Assembly: GCA_009731375.1 (NCBI GenBank)
Contig: BJOX01000237.1
Coordinates: forward strand, 587,407-608,785
Reading direction: 5' to 3'
From: Paulinella micropora
Lineage: Eukaryota; Cercozoa; Imbricatea; Euglyphida
Length of the DNA: 21,379 bases
Within the stretch, counting starts at the first letter, position 1, and every line of letters starts with the position of its first letter. Made by a program: the position numbers and the translations under genes. The notes under the pieces were generated by a model, which had not been told where the DNA came from, ran no database searches, and was given only the letters and a program-made list of their open reading frames with translations. Shown here in pieces: positions 1 to 7,310 of this stretch.

Positions 1-20
1 GGGGGGGGGGGGGGGGGGGG
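1..20. repeat. poly-G run at window edge
   Basis: Twenty consecutive G at the left edge. Other poly-G or poly-C runs in this window touch N gaps (1213-1295, 10026-10033, 19807-19828), so this may be a real G-tract or a sequencing or assembly edge effect. Confidence 0.9.
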
Positions 21-95
21 CGATGTTGACAGCAAGAGACAGGCAGCGATGACGTGTGCAAGACTGCGATACAGGCGCAAAACGAACAAAAGTCC
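21..95 (-). CDS. candidate exon fragment, hydrophobic, unknown product
   Basis: On the minus strand a pyrimidine-rich stretch (about 98-125) ends in TAG at 96-98, a good-looking 3' splice site. From there 25 codons are open, reading GLLFVLRLYRSLAHVIAACL and on to the poly-G/poly-C edge. The peptide is hydrophobic with Arg interruptions, like a membrane segment. Splice border and open frame are seen; coding status is inferred. There is no start codon and no recognised family. Confidence 0.18.
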
Positions 96-203
96 CTATC
101 AATAGAAGTGTGAGGGAAGTGCAAGGAACAATAGCAGAAGGGAACACAGAAATATATAGATAGATGTGTGAATGCACAGATAGATACTTATGTTATTAAT
201 ATA

Positions 204-261
204 TTATGTTATGTTATGTTATGTTATGTTATGTCATGTTATGTTATGTTATGTTATGTTG
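204..261. repeat. (TTATG)n pentanucleotide array
   Basis: About 11 units of TTATG, with one ATGTC variant near 231-235. It lies in AT-rich unique sequence. Confidence 0.95.
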
Positions 262-331
262 TATTTTTACAATAGTCTATCTTATTTCATAGTACATGAT
301 AGTAAAATATAGTAAATTAAATTACATCAAA

Positions 332-586
332 TCATAGTACAGCGTCACAGAGAACAGAAAGAGCGCACCGTATGGTGATGCCGATTCCATATTGATCAGG
401 GGGCAAGGCTACGTTGGGGAGAGCATTGCAATCGTTGGAATTAGCTCCCACCAAGCCACTCAGTGCCTTCGACTGCAAGACCTGACTTCCCCCACACACC
501 ACACATGTGCACACGCAGAAAAGGGGATATAAAGGGAGTAGTGAGGCAGTTGTATTTGGCCTCTTGACTGTTCTAGTCTGTGTCAT
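332..586 (-). CDS. weak ORF / possible exon, unknown product
   Basis: An 84-codon open frame on the minus strand. The left half (about 335-475) is compositionally protein-like and includes KALSGLVGANSNDCNALPN; the right half, toward the start, is a Cys/Val-rich GT-type low-complexity stretch that is unlikely to be translated. A pyrimidine tract followed by GTCAG and TTGCAG near 470-485 could serve as a 3' splice site, making only the left part an exon. No signal peptide, domain or family was recognised. A shorter frame on the other strand (507-710) ends in the CT repeat and is disregarded. Confidence 0.15.
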   Translation of the reverse strand: MTQTRTVKRPNTTASLLPLYPLFCVCTCVVCGGSQVLQSKALSGLVGANSNDCNALPNVALPPDQYGIGITIRCALSVLCDAVL

Positions 587-644
587 GGCGCCCCTCTTTG
601 TGACGTTGTTCTTTCCTCAGGTATTGCACTTGACATTCATAGAT

Positions 645-647
<3 letters not shown>

Positions 648-697
<50 letters not shown>
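648..697. repeat. (TC)n dinucleotide array
   Basis: Twenty-five perfect TC units. The pure pyrimidine strand is capable of triplex (H-DNA) folding. Confidence 0.97.
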
Positions 698-699
<2 letters not shown>

Positions 700-828
700 C
701 ACCTCCATAGTCAGGTCCTCTGGTGGCGGGTATAAAGTACCCAGCAGTTGCTCTTCGCTGATACTACAACACACACAGACATACCATTACACGATGTCTA
801 TCTATTGATCGATTACCAATCTAACAAG

Positions 829-871
829 CTACCTACCTACCTACCTACCTACCTATCTATCTATCTATCTA

Positions 872-935
<64 letters not shown>

Positions 936-982
936 GCTAGCTAGCTAGCTAGCTAGCTAGCTACCTACCTACCTACCTACCT
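829..982. repeat. Compound tetranucleotide array CTAC/CTAT/CTGT/CTAG
   Basis: Ordered homogeneous blocks: CTAC to about 853, CTAT to 871, CTGT to 884, CTAT to 932, CTAG to 962, then CTAC to 982. Each neighbour differs by one base, and the order starts and ends with CTAC. Confidence 0.95.
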
Positions 983-1023
983 GCCGGGCGCGTACAAGAA
1001 CTGCGAAGCCAGCTGAGACCTTA

Positions 1024-1061
<38 letters not shown>

Positions 1062-1065
1062 ACAC
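1024..1065. repeat. (CA)n array
   Basis: About twenty CA units with one or two CATA interruptions; a potential Z-DNA former. The 1066-1212 sequence that follows is unique, with nothing recognisable. Confidence 0.95.
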
Positions 1066-1211
1066 CTATTGTACACACGCCGACATAACACGGGCACGCA
1101 TAGATTTTATTTCTGACATATGTCCCTTGAAAGAAGATAAACCATAAAGATTCTTTCTCGACCATTTGAAAAACGTCGATGAACACTACCTTCCGTTTTC
1201 GGTGTCAAGGC

Positions 1212-1212
<1 letters not shown>

Positions 1213-1295
<83 letters not shown>
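1213..1295. repeat. 83-base poly-C tract
   Basis: An uninterrupted C run that ends one base before an N gap; C resumes for five bases after the gap. Such a tract would form i-motif/G-quadruplex structures and is also a classic place for sequencing failure. Length is not trustworthy. Confidence 0.85.
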
Positions 1296-1296
<1 letters not shown>

Positions 1297-1352
1297 NNNN
1301 NNNNNNNNNNNNNNNNNNNNNNNNNNNNNNNNNNNNNNNNNNNNNNNNNNNN
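1297..1352. other. assembly gap (56 N)
   Basis: Run of N inside poly-C. Frames crossing it are not interpretable. Confidence 0.99.
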
Positions 1353-1358
1353 CCCCCT

Positions 1359-1385
1359 TCCACGCACACATACACACACACACAT
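1359..1385. repeat. short CA-rich repeat
   Basis: CACGCACACATACACACACA-type sequence right after the gap. Confidence 0.85.
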
Positions 1386-1398
1386 TTTTCTGTTGCTG

Positions 1399-1485
1399 CT
1401 ACCCTCCGCTGATGGTAGGGTAGATGTCGATTTCGTTGGCGAAGAAGTTTGGCTCAATCTGCATGAGAGCCTTGAACGCACCGAG
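1399..1485 (-). CDS. candidate terminal exon, unknown product
   Basis: On the minus strand the GATA/GGAT array (1494-1604) reads as CTAT/CATC pyrimidine-rich sequence and ends ...ACATGTAG at 1486-1487, a usable AG acceptor. The frame that follows is open for 28 codons, begins LGAFKALMQIEPNFFANEID, and then stops at TAG (1399-1401). About three quarters of third positions are G or C, with runs of C-ending TTC, AAC, GCC, ATC, GAC and TAC codons, unlike the flanks. I read this as a last exon whose upstream intron is the tetranucleotide array. The plus strand is also open here (…DVDFVGEEVWLNL…), so strand is not certain. Family not recognised. Confidence 0.3.
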   Translation of the reverse strand, partial: LGAFKALMQIEPNFFANEIDIYPTISGG

Positions 1486-1493
1486 CTACATGT

Positions 1494-1558
1494 AGATAGA
1501 TGGATGGATGGATGGATGGATGGATGGATAGATAGATAGTTGGATGGATGGATGGATG

Positions 1559-1604
<46 letters not shown>
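1494..1604. repeat. (GATA)/(GGAT) tetranucleotide array
   Basis: Blocks alternate GATA, GGAT, GATA, GGAT, GATA, again homogeneous within blocks. Degenerate CCAC/CTAC sequence follows to about 1680. Confidence 0.95.
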
Positions 1605-1720
1605 ATATCTATCTGTTTACCCACCCACCTACCCACCCATACCTACCACCTACCTTTCCACCTATCTATGAGTCTAGCTAGTCATCCCTCTATCGTGTCT
1701 TTCTGTCCTCCCATCCAAAG

Positions 1721-1807
1721 AAGGTAGGTCGATTGATGAAGTACCTGAGAAGCTACGGCACGCAGGCCACCCCCACTGCCCCCGATGCCTTTCTCAACGA
1801 CATCAAG
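1721..1807 (+). CDS. candidate exon leading into an Asn/Gln-rich tract
   Basis: A strong pyrimidine tract (1684-1716, ending in CCAAAG or AAGAAG) precedes an open frame. From ATG 1736 it reads MKYLRSYGTQATPTAPDAFL followed by NDIK. About four fifths of third positions are G or C. The frame stays open through the AAC/CAA array into Asn-, Gln-, then Thr-rich sequence, and the open frame ends at 2248. It is either the N-terminus of a low-complexity protein or an internal exon that begins at one of the AG sites upstream (no in-frame stop until 1679). The repeat part may be intron instead. Family not recognised; one other plus frame and two minus frames are also open here. Confidence 0.3.
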
Positions 1808-2080
1808 AATAACAATAACAATAACAACAACAACAATAACAACAACAGCAACAACAACAACAACAGCAACAACAGCAACAACACAACAACAAGAACACAA
1901 CAAAAACAACAAAAACAACAACAACAAGAACAACAACAAGAACAACAACAACAACAACAAGAACAAGAACAAGAACAGAACAACAACAACAACAAGACAA
2001 CGACGACAATTAAAACAACAGCGACAACAATAACAATAACAATAACAACATCAACATCATCAACAACAACAACAACCAAA
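1808..2080. repeat. (AAC)/(CAA) trinucleotide-type array
   Basis: Imperfect AAC units with AAT, AGC, AAG and ACA variants and a few GAA interruptions. In the frame of the upstream exon candidate it encodes Asn, then Gln/Lys/Glu, then Thr. It is one of several A-rich arrays that give long spurious frames. Confidence 0.9.
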
Positions 2081-2297
2081 ACATTAGCAACACAGCGCCT
2101 AGCATGGTACATACATTCCTACAGGAGACTTCCACATGCATCGAGACAGACCGACAATCCAGCACGCTTGCACACAAAAATCTCACTATGCTACAATGCA
2201 CTTTATACTAATACACACAAAATGACATCACATGGCGCATATGCATAAAAGCATAACCAGTACAAATACATGCACGCATACACTTATCTAAATTTGG
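2081..2297. other. unique spacer, nothing recognised
   Basis: AT-rich sequence between two repeat fields. No domain, RNA or splice border worth naming was seen. Confidence 0.6.
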
Positions 2298-3083
2298 ATA
2301 TATATATATATATATTACATATATATATATATTATATACATATATATATATGCATATACAAATATGCATATACATATATGCATATACATATGTGAATATA
2401 CTTGCATATCCATATATGCATATCCATATATCCATATCCATATATGCATATCCATATATCCATATCCATGTATCCATATCCATATATCCATATCCATATA
2501 TCCATATCCATACATCCATATCCATACATCCATATCCATACATCCATATCCATACATCCATATCCATACATCCATATCCATATATCCATATCCATTTATC
2601 CATATCCATATATCCATATCCATATATCCATATCCATATATCCATATCCATATATCCATATCCGTATATCCATATATCCATATATCCACATATCCACATA
2701 TCCACATCCACATCCACATCCACATCCACATCCACATCCATATCCATATCCATCTCCATCTCCAACTCCAACTCCATCTCCGTCTCCATCTCCATCTCCA
2801 TCTCCAAATACAAATACAAATACATAGACATAGACATAGACATAGACATAGACATAGGCATAGGCATAGGCATAGGCTTAGGCTTAGGCATAGGCATAGG
2901 CATAGGCATAGGCATAGACATAGACATAGACATAGACATAGACATCTGCATCTGCATCTGCATCTGCATCTACATCTACATCTACATATGCATATGCATA
3001 TGCATATGCATATGCATATGCATATGCATATGCATATGCATATGCATATACCTATACATATACATATACATATACATATATAT

Positions 3084-3116
<33 letters not shown>

Positions 3117-3222
3117 CATATACATATACATATGCATATACATATACATGTACATATACATATACATATACAAATACATATACATACACATACACATACA
3201 CATATACATATACATATACATG
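2298..3222. repeat. 0.9 kb hexanucleotide repeat field
   Basis: After TATATA runs come ordered hexamer blocks: ATGCAT/ATACAT to about 2410; CATATC+CATATA dodecamers with CATACA variants to about 2695; CCACAT to about 2740; CCATCT/CAACTC to about 2808; AAATAC; ATAGAC, ATAGGC, TTAGGC, ATAGGC, ATAGAC (2825-2945); ATCTGC, ATCTAC; CATATG (about 2988-3046); and ATACAT/ATATAC to 3222. All units are six bases or twice six. Both strands give very long open frames only because a 6-mer cannot create new stops. Confidence 0.95.
2825..2945. repeat. nested hexamer blocks ATAGAC-ATAGGC-TTAGGC-ATAGGC-ATAGAC
   Basis: Five ATAGAC-type units, several ATAGGC, two TTAGGC in the centre, several ATAGGC, then ATAGAC again. 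The variant order reads the same from both ends. Confidence 0.93.
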
Positions 3223-3251
3223 ATTGCTACATGCTCATAACACAAACCTAC

Positions 3252-3330
3252 CGACGATGTTGCTGGGGTCGAAAGCTTTGTGTGGGGGACAGGCTGGGTC
3301 TGCGAAACGCACTGACTCAGCAGCCACCGG
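3252..3330 (-). CDS. candidate internal exon, unknown product
   Basis: On the minus strand the frame ending [19 protein letters not shown] is open and terminates at G|GTAGGT (donor at 3246-3251), a good 5' splice site. The final seven codons all end in C. The upstream border is unclear because the frame runs back toward the TTG/ATT array. If read in another frame, the exon would end in phase 0, which is the phase the 1399-1485 candidate would accept. Strand and membership of any gene remain uncertain; it may also be a fragment of an interspersed repeat. Confidence 0.2.
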
Positions 3331-3348
3331 GAACGAACAGCCTATGCA

Positions 3349-3375
3349 TTGTATATTATTGTTATTGTTGTTGTT

Positions 3376-3417
<42 letters not shown>

Positions 3418-3491
3418 ATTGTTGTTGTTATTGTTGTTGTTGTTCTTGTTATTCTTGTTGTTGTTGTTGTTGTTTGTTGTTGTTGTTGTTG

Positions 3492-3526
<35 letters not shown>

Positions 3527-3536
3527 GTTATTATTA

Positions 3537-3612
<76 letters not shown>
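3349..3612. repeat. (TTG)n then (ATT)n array
   Basis: TTG units with occasional TTA and TTC to about 3497, then almost pure ATT to 3612. It is the left flank of the first SINE copy. Confidence 0.96.
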
Positions 3613-3614
<2 letters not shown>

Positions 3615-3627
3615 TTGGACACCGTGA

Positions 3628-3638
3628 TAGCCCAGTGG
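3628..3638 (+). promoter_or_regulatory. Pol III A box of SINE copy 1
   Basis: TAGCCCAGTGG matches the consensus TRGYNNARNGG at every position. It starts 40 bases before the B box. Confidence 0.75.
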
Positions 3639-3667
3639 TCAAGTTCTACCATCTGGGCCCTGTCGCC

Positions 3668-3678
3668 AGTTCGATTCC
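3668..3678 (+). promoter_or_regulatory. Pol III B box of SINE copy 1
   Basis: AGTTCGATTCC differs from the consensus GGTTCGANNCC only at its first base. Confidence 0.75.
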
Positions 3679-3689
3679 CGTCGGTGCCA

Positions 3690-3751
3690 CCAGTATTTTC
3701 ATTGAACATACCGGTCTATTTCTGGACCAGTATTTTCATTGAACATACCGG
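3690..3751 (+). repeat. internal tandem duplication in SINE copy 1
   Basis: CCAGTATTTTCATTGAACAT plus five more identical bases occur at 3690 and 3727. Copy 3 has this segment once, so the duplication is private to copy 1. Confidence 0.9.
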
Positions 3752-3786
3752 CCCGTCTGGAAGTGTTGGAACTGCCCTTGCGGGGG

Positions 3787-3885
3787 NNNNNNNNNNNNNN
3801 NNNNNNNNNNNNNNNNNNNNNNNNNNNNNNNNNNNNNNNNNNNNNNNNNNNNNNNNNNNNNNNNNNNNNNNNNNNNNNNNNNNNN
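3787..3885. other. assembly gap (99 N)
   Basis: Interrupts SINE copy 1 after a G-run. Confidence 0.99.
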
Positions 3886-3928
3886 CTACTACTACTACTA
3901 CTATTATTATTACTATTATTATTATTAC

Positions 3929-3970
<42 letters not shown>

Positions 3971-3985
3971 TACTATTATTATTAC

Positions 3986-4043
<58 letters not shown>
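3886..4043. repeat. (CTA)/(ATT) array
   Basis: CTA units, then ATT with scattered ACT. It abuts SINE copy 2. Confidence 0.95.
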
Positions 4044-4097
4044 GACACCGTGATAGCCCAGTGGTCAAGTTCTACCATCTGGGCCCTGTCGCCAGTT
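4044..4097 (+). mobile_element. tRNA-derived SINE, copy 2 (head only, cut by gap)
   Basis: GACACCGTGATAGCCCAGTG and on to GCCAGTT, identical to the other copies as far as it goes. The A box is 4054-4064; the B box is lost in the gap. Confidence 0.75.
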
Positions 4098-4276
4098 NNN
4101 NNNNNNNNNNNNNNNNNNNNNNNNNNNNNNNNNNNNNNNNNNNNNNNNNNNNNNNNNNNNNNNNNNNNNNNNNNNNNNNNNNNNNNNNNNNNNNNNNNNN
4201 NNNNNNNNNNNNNNNNNNNNNNNNNNNNNNNNNNNNNNNNNNNNNNNNNNNNNNNNNNNNNNNNNNNNNNNNNNNN
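4098..4276. other. assembly gap (179 N)
   Basis: Hides the rest of SINE copy 2 and the left end of repeat B copy 1. Confidence 0.99.
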
Positions 4277-4428
4277 TTTCCATGGGCTGATTGGTATAAA
4301 GCTCCTAGAGTAATGTTCTATGCCGTCACTTCCTTTATTCCACCGATTGGTGTGGAGACTTTCCTTATGGAATGGAGGACTGGATGCACATGGCCTTTTG
4401 GCTCAGCAATTGGCAAGAGATACATAAC
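4277..4428. mobile_element. interspersed repeat B, copy 1 (left end lost)
   Basis: The first 72 bases are identical to 5209-5280 as far as that copy extends. It continues to GAGATACATAAC and passes straight into AAT repeats. An open frame (…VETFLMEWRTGCTWPFG…) covers it, but no protein family was recognised. A weak A-box-like TTGGCTCAGCAATTGG near 4398 has no B box after it. It is probably a retroposon piece, or the other half of a composite with the SINE. Confidence 0.55.
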
Positions 4429-4503
<75 letters not shown>

Positions 4504-4537
4504 GATTATTATGATTATTATGATTATGATGATGATG

Positions 4538-4600
<63 letters not shown>

Positions 4601-4610
4601 GTTATTATTA

Positions 4611-4682
<72 letters not shown>

Positions 4683-4687
4683 ATTTT
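4429..4687. repeat. (AAT)n switching to (ATT)n
   Basis: AAT to about 4471, then ATT with GAT and GTT islands. The strand switch creates a long perfect inverted repeat able to form a hairpin. Confidence 0.95.
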
Positions 4688-4698
4688 GGACACCGTGA

Positions 4699-4709
4699 TA
4701 GCCCAGTGG
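4699..4709 (+). promoter_or_regulatory. Pol III A box of SINE copy 3
   Basis: TAGCCCAGTGG, same as copy 1. Confidence 0.75.
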
Positions 4710-4738
4710 TCAAGTTCTACCATCTGGGCCCTGTCGCC

Positions 4739-4749
4739 AGTTCGATTCC
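4739..4749 (+). promoter_or_regulatory. Pol III B box of SINE copy 3
   Basis: AGTTCGATTCC, 40 bases after the A box start. Confidence 0.75.
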
Positions 4750-4917
4750 CGTCGGTGCCACGGTATTTTCATTGAACATACCGGTCCGTCTGGAGTGTTG
4801 GAACTGCCCTTGCGGGGGTGTCATTAGAGCCTATCGTCAATTCTTCGTACTCCCCTCACGGGTGAGACGATGGAGGCGCATGTGCAGAAATGCATCAGCC
4901 ATTGACAGAGAAGCACT

Positions 4918-5183
<266 letters not shown>

Positions 5184-5278
5184 GGGAGTACATAGGCCAT
5201 CGGTCCTTTCCATGGGCTGATTGGTATAAAGCTCCTAGAGTAATGTTCTATGCCGTCACTTCCTTTATTCCACCGATT
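5184..5278. mobile_element. interspersed repeat B, copy 2 (right end lost)
   Basis: GGGAGTACATAGGCCATCGG then the 72-base segment shared with 4277-4348. It is cut by the N gap at a point that copy 1 continues past. Confidence 0.55.
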
Positions 5279-5390
5279 NNNNNNNNNNNNNNNNNNNNNN
5301 NNNNNNNNNNNNNNNNNNNNNNNNNNNNNNNNNNNNNNNNNNNNNNNNNNNNNNNNNNNNNNNNNNNNNNNNNNNNNNNNNNNNNNNNNN
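5279..5390. other. assembly gap (112 N)
   Basis: Within repeat B copy 2 and the start of the ACT array. Confidence 0.99.
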
Positions 5391-5399
5391 TACTACTAT

Positions 5400-5443
<44 letters not shown>

Positions 5444-5449
5444 ACTACT

Positions 5450-5521
<72 letters not shown>

Positions 5522-5535
5522 GAATAATAATAATA

Positions 5536-5590
<55 letters not shown>

Positions 5591-5614
5591 TAATAATAAT
5601 AATAATAATAATAC

Positions 5615-5683
<69 letters not shown>

Positions 5684-5724
5684 CTATTATTATATATGAT
5701 CATTATCTATTATCATCTATTATC

Positions 5725-5787
<63 letters not shown>

Positions 5788-5817
5788 TATCATTATTATT
5801 ATCATTACTATTATTAT
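5391..5817. repeat. (ACT)n, (AAT)n, (ATT)n array
   Basis: ACT to 5521, AAT to about 5609, then ATT to 5817 with ATC/TATC interruptions near 5683-5730. The AAT/ATT switch near 5611 is another perfect inverted junction. Confidence 0.95.
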
Positions 5818-5913
5818 ATAAAACAAAGATGGCGGTGTCGCACAGATAAAACTCCTTCTACACAAGCACAGGAAACACACATACGTAATAACCTATATCG
5901 AAACACACACACA

Positions 5914-5923
5914 AATATATATA

Positions 5924-5959
<36 letters not shown>

Positions 5960-6055
5960 TGTATGTATGTATGTATGTATCATGCATGTATGTATGTATG
6001 CATGTATGTATACATGTATGTATGTATGTATGTATGTATGTATATGTATGCATGT
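5914..6055. repeat. (AT)n and (GTAT)n array
   Basis: AT to about 5931, then GTAT with GCAT and TACAT interruptions. The preceding island (5818-5913) carries TATAAAACAAAGATGGCG, a TATA-like motif and an ATG that stops after six codons. Confidence 0.93.
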
Positions 6056-6134
6056 TTTTATATAACTATCCTGGTGGATAATATGCTGGGAAGTATTGTA
6101 ACTGCTGTATGTAGGTTGATAATGAGGTGTATAC

Positions 6135-6136
<2 letters not shown>

Positions 6137-6178
<42 letters not shown>

Positions 6179-6270
6179 GGATAGATATATATATAGATAG
6201 ATAGATAGATAAACAGATGGATAGATGGATAGACAAATTGATAGATAGATAGATAGATAGATAGATAGAC

Positions 6271-6331
<61 letters not shown>
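6137..6331. repeat. (GATA)n array with GGAT and GACA variants
   Basis: GATA with short GGAT, AACA and GACA variants. The preceding island (6057-6136) has a plus frame [20 protein letters not shown] that could be a membrane-segment exon but has no clear borders. Confidence 0.95.
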
Positions 6332-6332
<1 letters not shown>

Positions 6333-6348
6333 GTATGTAGGTAGCTAC

Positions 6349-6421
6349 CTGTTTGATGCCTTGCGATCGCATCACCAACGCCATAGTCTACACACAGCGT
6401 AGAATGAGTAATCAACGCCAT
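6349..6421 (-). CDS. candidate first exon, unknown product
   Basis: On the minus strand an ATG at 6419-6421 opens [20 protein letters not shown] then RHQT and ends at ACAG|GTAGCT (donor GT at 6347-6348). A second ATG, in a copy of the same short duplication, gives another frame ([12 protein letters not shown]) that ends at the same donor in phase 0. The alternative frames and short length make this tentative. The putative intron would be the GATA array to the left. Confidence 0.18.
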
Positions 6422-6443
6422 GTTCTACACACAGCGTGAGTAA
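6375..6443. repeat. imperfect 38-base tandem duplication
   Basis: CAACGCCATAGTCTACACAC at 6375 recurs as CAACGCCATGTTCTACACAC at 6413, both followed by AGCGT and a GAGTAAT. Confidence 0.85.
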
Positions 6444-6495
6444 TATGTCATCACTTTACATAAGATAAAGAATACATAAGATTAGATAGGATGGA

Positions 6496-6496
<1 letters not shown>

Positions 6497-6537
<41 letters not shown>

Positions 6538-6591
6538 CAAGTGCGTTGCAAGGGCAAAGAGAAGAGAGGGACTAAGAGAGAAGAGAGAAGA

Positions 6592-6657
<66 letters not shown>

Positions 6658-6735
6658 GTGTGTGTGTGTGTGTGCATGTGTGTGTGTGTGTGCATGTGTG
6701 TGTGTGTGTGTGTGTGCTTGTATGTGTGTGTCGTT
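6497..6735. repeat. (GA)n and (GT)n compound arrays
   Basis: GA at 6497-6533, a 55-base degenerate purine-rich stretch, GA at about 6589-6655, then GT with ATGT to about 6735. This joins a triplex-forming repeat to a Z-DNA-forming repeat. Confidence 0.95.
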
Positions 6736-6786
6736 TGCCTTGAGTTCTTCGCCGAGGTGCCATGCCTGGACAGAGCGCCGTGGCAC
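6736..6786. CDS. coding-like island, strand undetermined
   Basis: A 55-base island between GT and GATA arrays is open on both strands with high third-position GC. Plus reads CLEFFAEVPCLDRAPWHVL (about five sixths GC3). Minus reads VPRRSVQAWHLGEELKAND, preceded by (CTAT)n and CTAG, a usable AG acceptor. One of these is probably a real short exon; no family recognised. Confidence 0.22.
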
Positions 6787-6790
6787 GTGC

Positions 6791-6847
<57 letters not shown>

Positions 6848-6854
6848 GGATAGG

Positions 6855-6909
<55 letters not shown>

Positions 6910-6935
6910 GTAGATAGGTAGATAGATAGATAGAG
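6791..6935. repeat. (GATA)n array
   Basis: GATA with a few GGTA units. Confidence 0.97.
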
Positions 6936-6936
6936 A

Positions 6937-7310
6937 GGAAAGAGCGGGGGCGGGCCTGTGTAGAAAATGATGATAATGATGATGTTGATTATGATGATTA
7001 TGATGATGATTATAATGATGATGATAGCGACCGATTTCCAAATGATTAATCTGCTCTAAACTTGATGGGAAAGAGCGGGGGCGGGCCTGTGTATCTAAAG
7101 ATGATGATGATAATGTTGATGTTGATAATGATGATGGTGATGATGTTGATGATGGTGATGCTGATGATGACGATGATTATGACGATTATGATGACGATGA
7201 TGATGACGATGATGATGATGATGATGATGATGATGATAGCGACAGATTTTCCAAAAGGATGATCCGCTCTAAACTTGATGGGAAAGATTGGGGGCGGGCC
7301 TGTGTAGAAA

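Larger units (their letters stand above)
3617..3786 (+). mobile_element. tRNA-derived SINE, copy 1 (right end lost in gap)
   Basis: It begins GGACACCGTGATAGCCCAG directly after ATT repeats. The first 75 bases are tRNA-like: an RNA polymerase III A box at 3628-3638, a B box at 3668-3678, and acceptor-type ends (GACACCG against CGGTGCC, six of seven pairing). No convincing anticodon or T stem exists, so this is a retroposon head rather than a tRNA gene. The unrelated body follows. This copy has an internal duplication: the 25 bases at 3690-3714 recur at 3727-3751 (period 37). The element is cut by N after the GCGGGGG motif. Confidence 0.8.
4688..4917 (+). mobile_element. tRNA-derived SINE, copy 3 (complete)
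   Basis: The only full copy, about 230 bases. It has a tRNA-like head (A box 4699-4709, B box 4739-4749, tRNA-type end near 4761), then a body with ATTTTCATTGAACATACCGG, a GCGGGGGTGTC segment and CCCCTCACGGGTGAGACG (small hairpin). It ends ...GAGAAGCACTATT and then an ATT array. Size and plan (Pol III head, unrelated body, simple-repeat tail) are those of tRNA-derived SINEs mobilised by a partner LINE. No flanking target-site duplication can be picked out because both flanks are ATT repeats. Confidence 0.85.

Noticed and set aside
525-740. TATA boxes at 526-532 and 731-737
   Set aside because: GATATAAAGG and GTATAAAGTA fit loosely, but no gene start or initiator follows and AT-rich words are common here.
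2874-2886. nematode-type telomere repeat TTAGGC
   Set aside because: Only two units, inside a continuous series of hexamer variants.
2364-4313. 649-codon open frame
   Set aside because: It is hexamer, TTG/ATT repeat, SINE and N sequence read through; alternating dipeptides and homopolymers, no protein.
4688-4762. functional tRNA gene
   Set aside because: A and B boxes are present but the anticodon and T stems do not pair and the copies are followed by a common non-tRNA body, so it is a SINE head.
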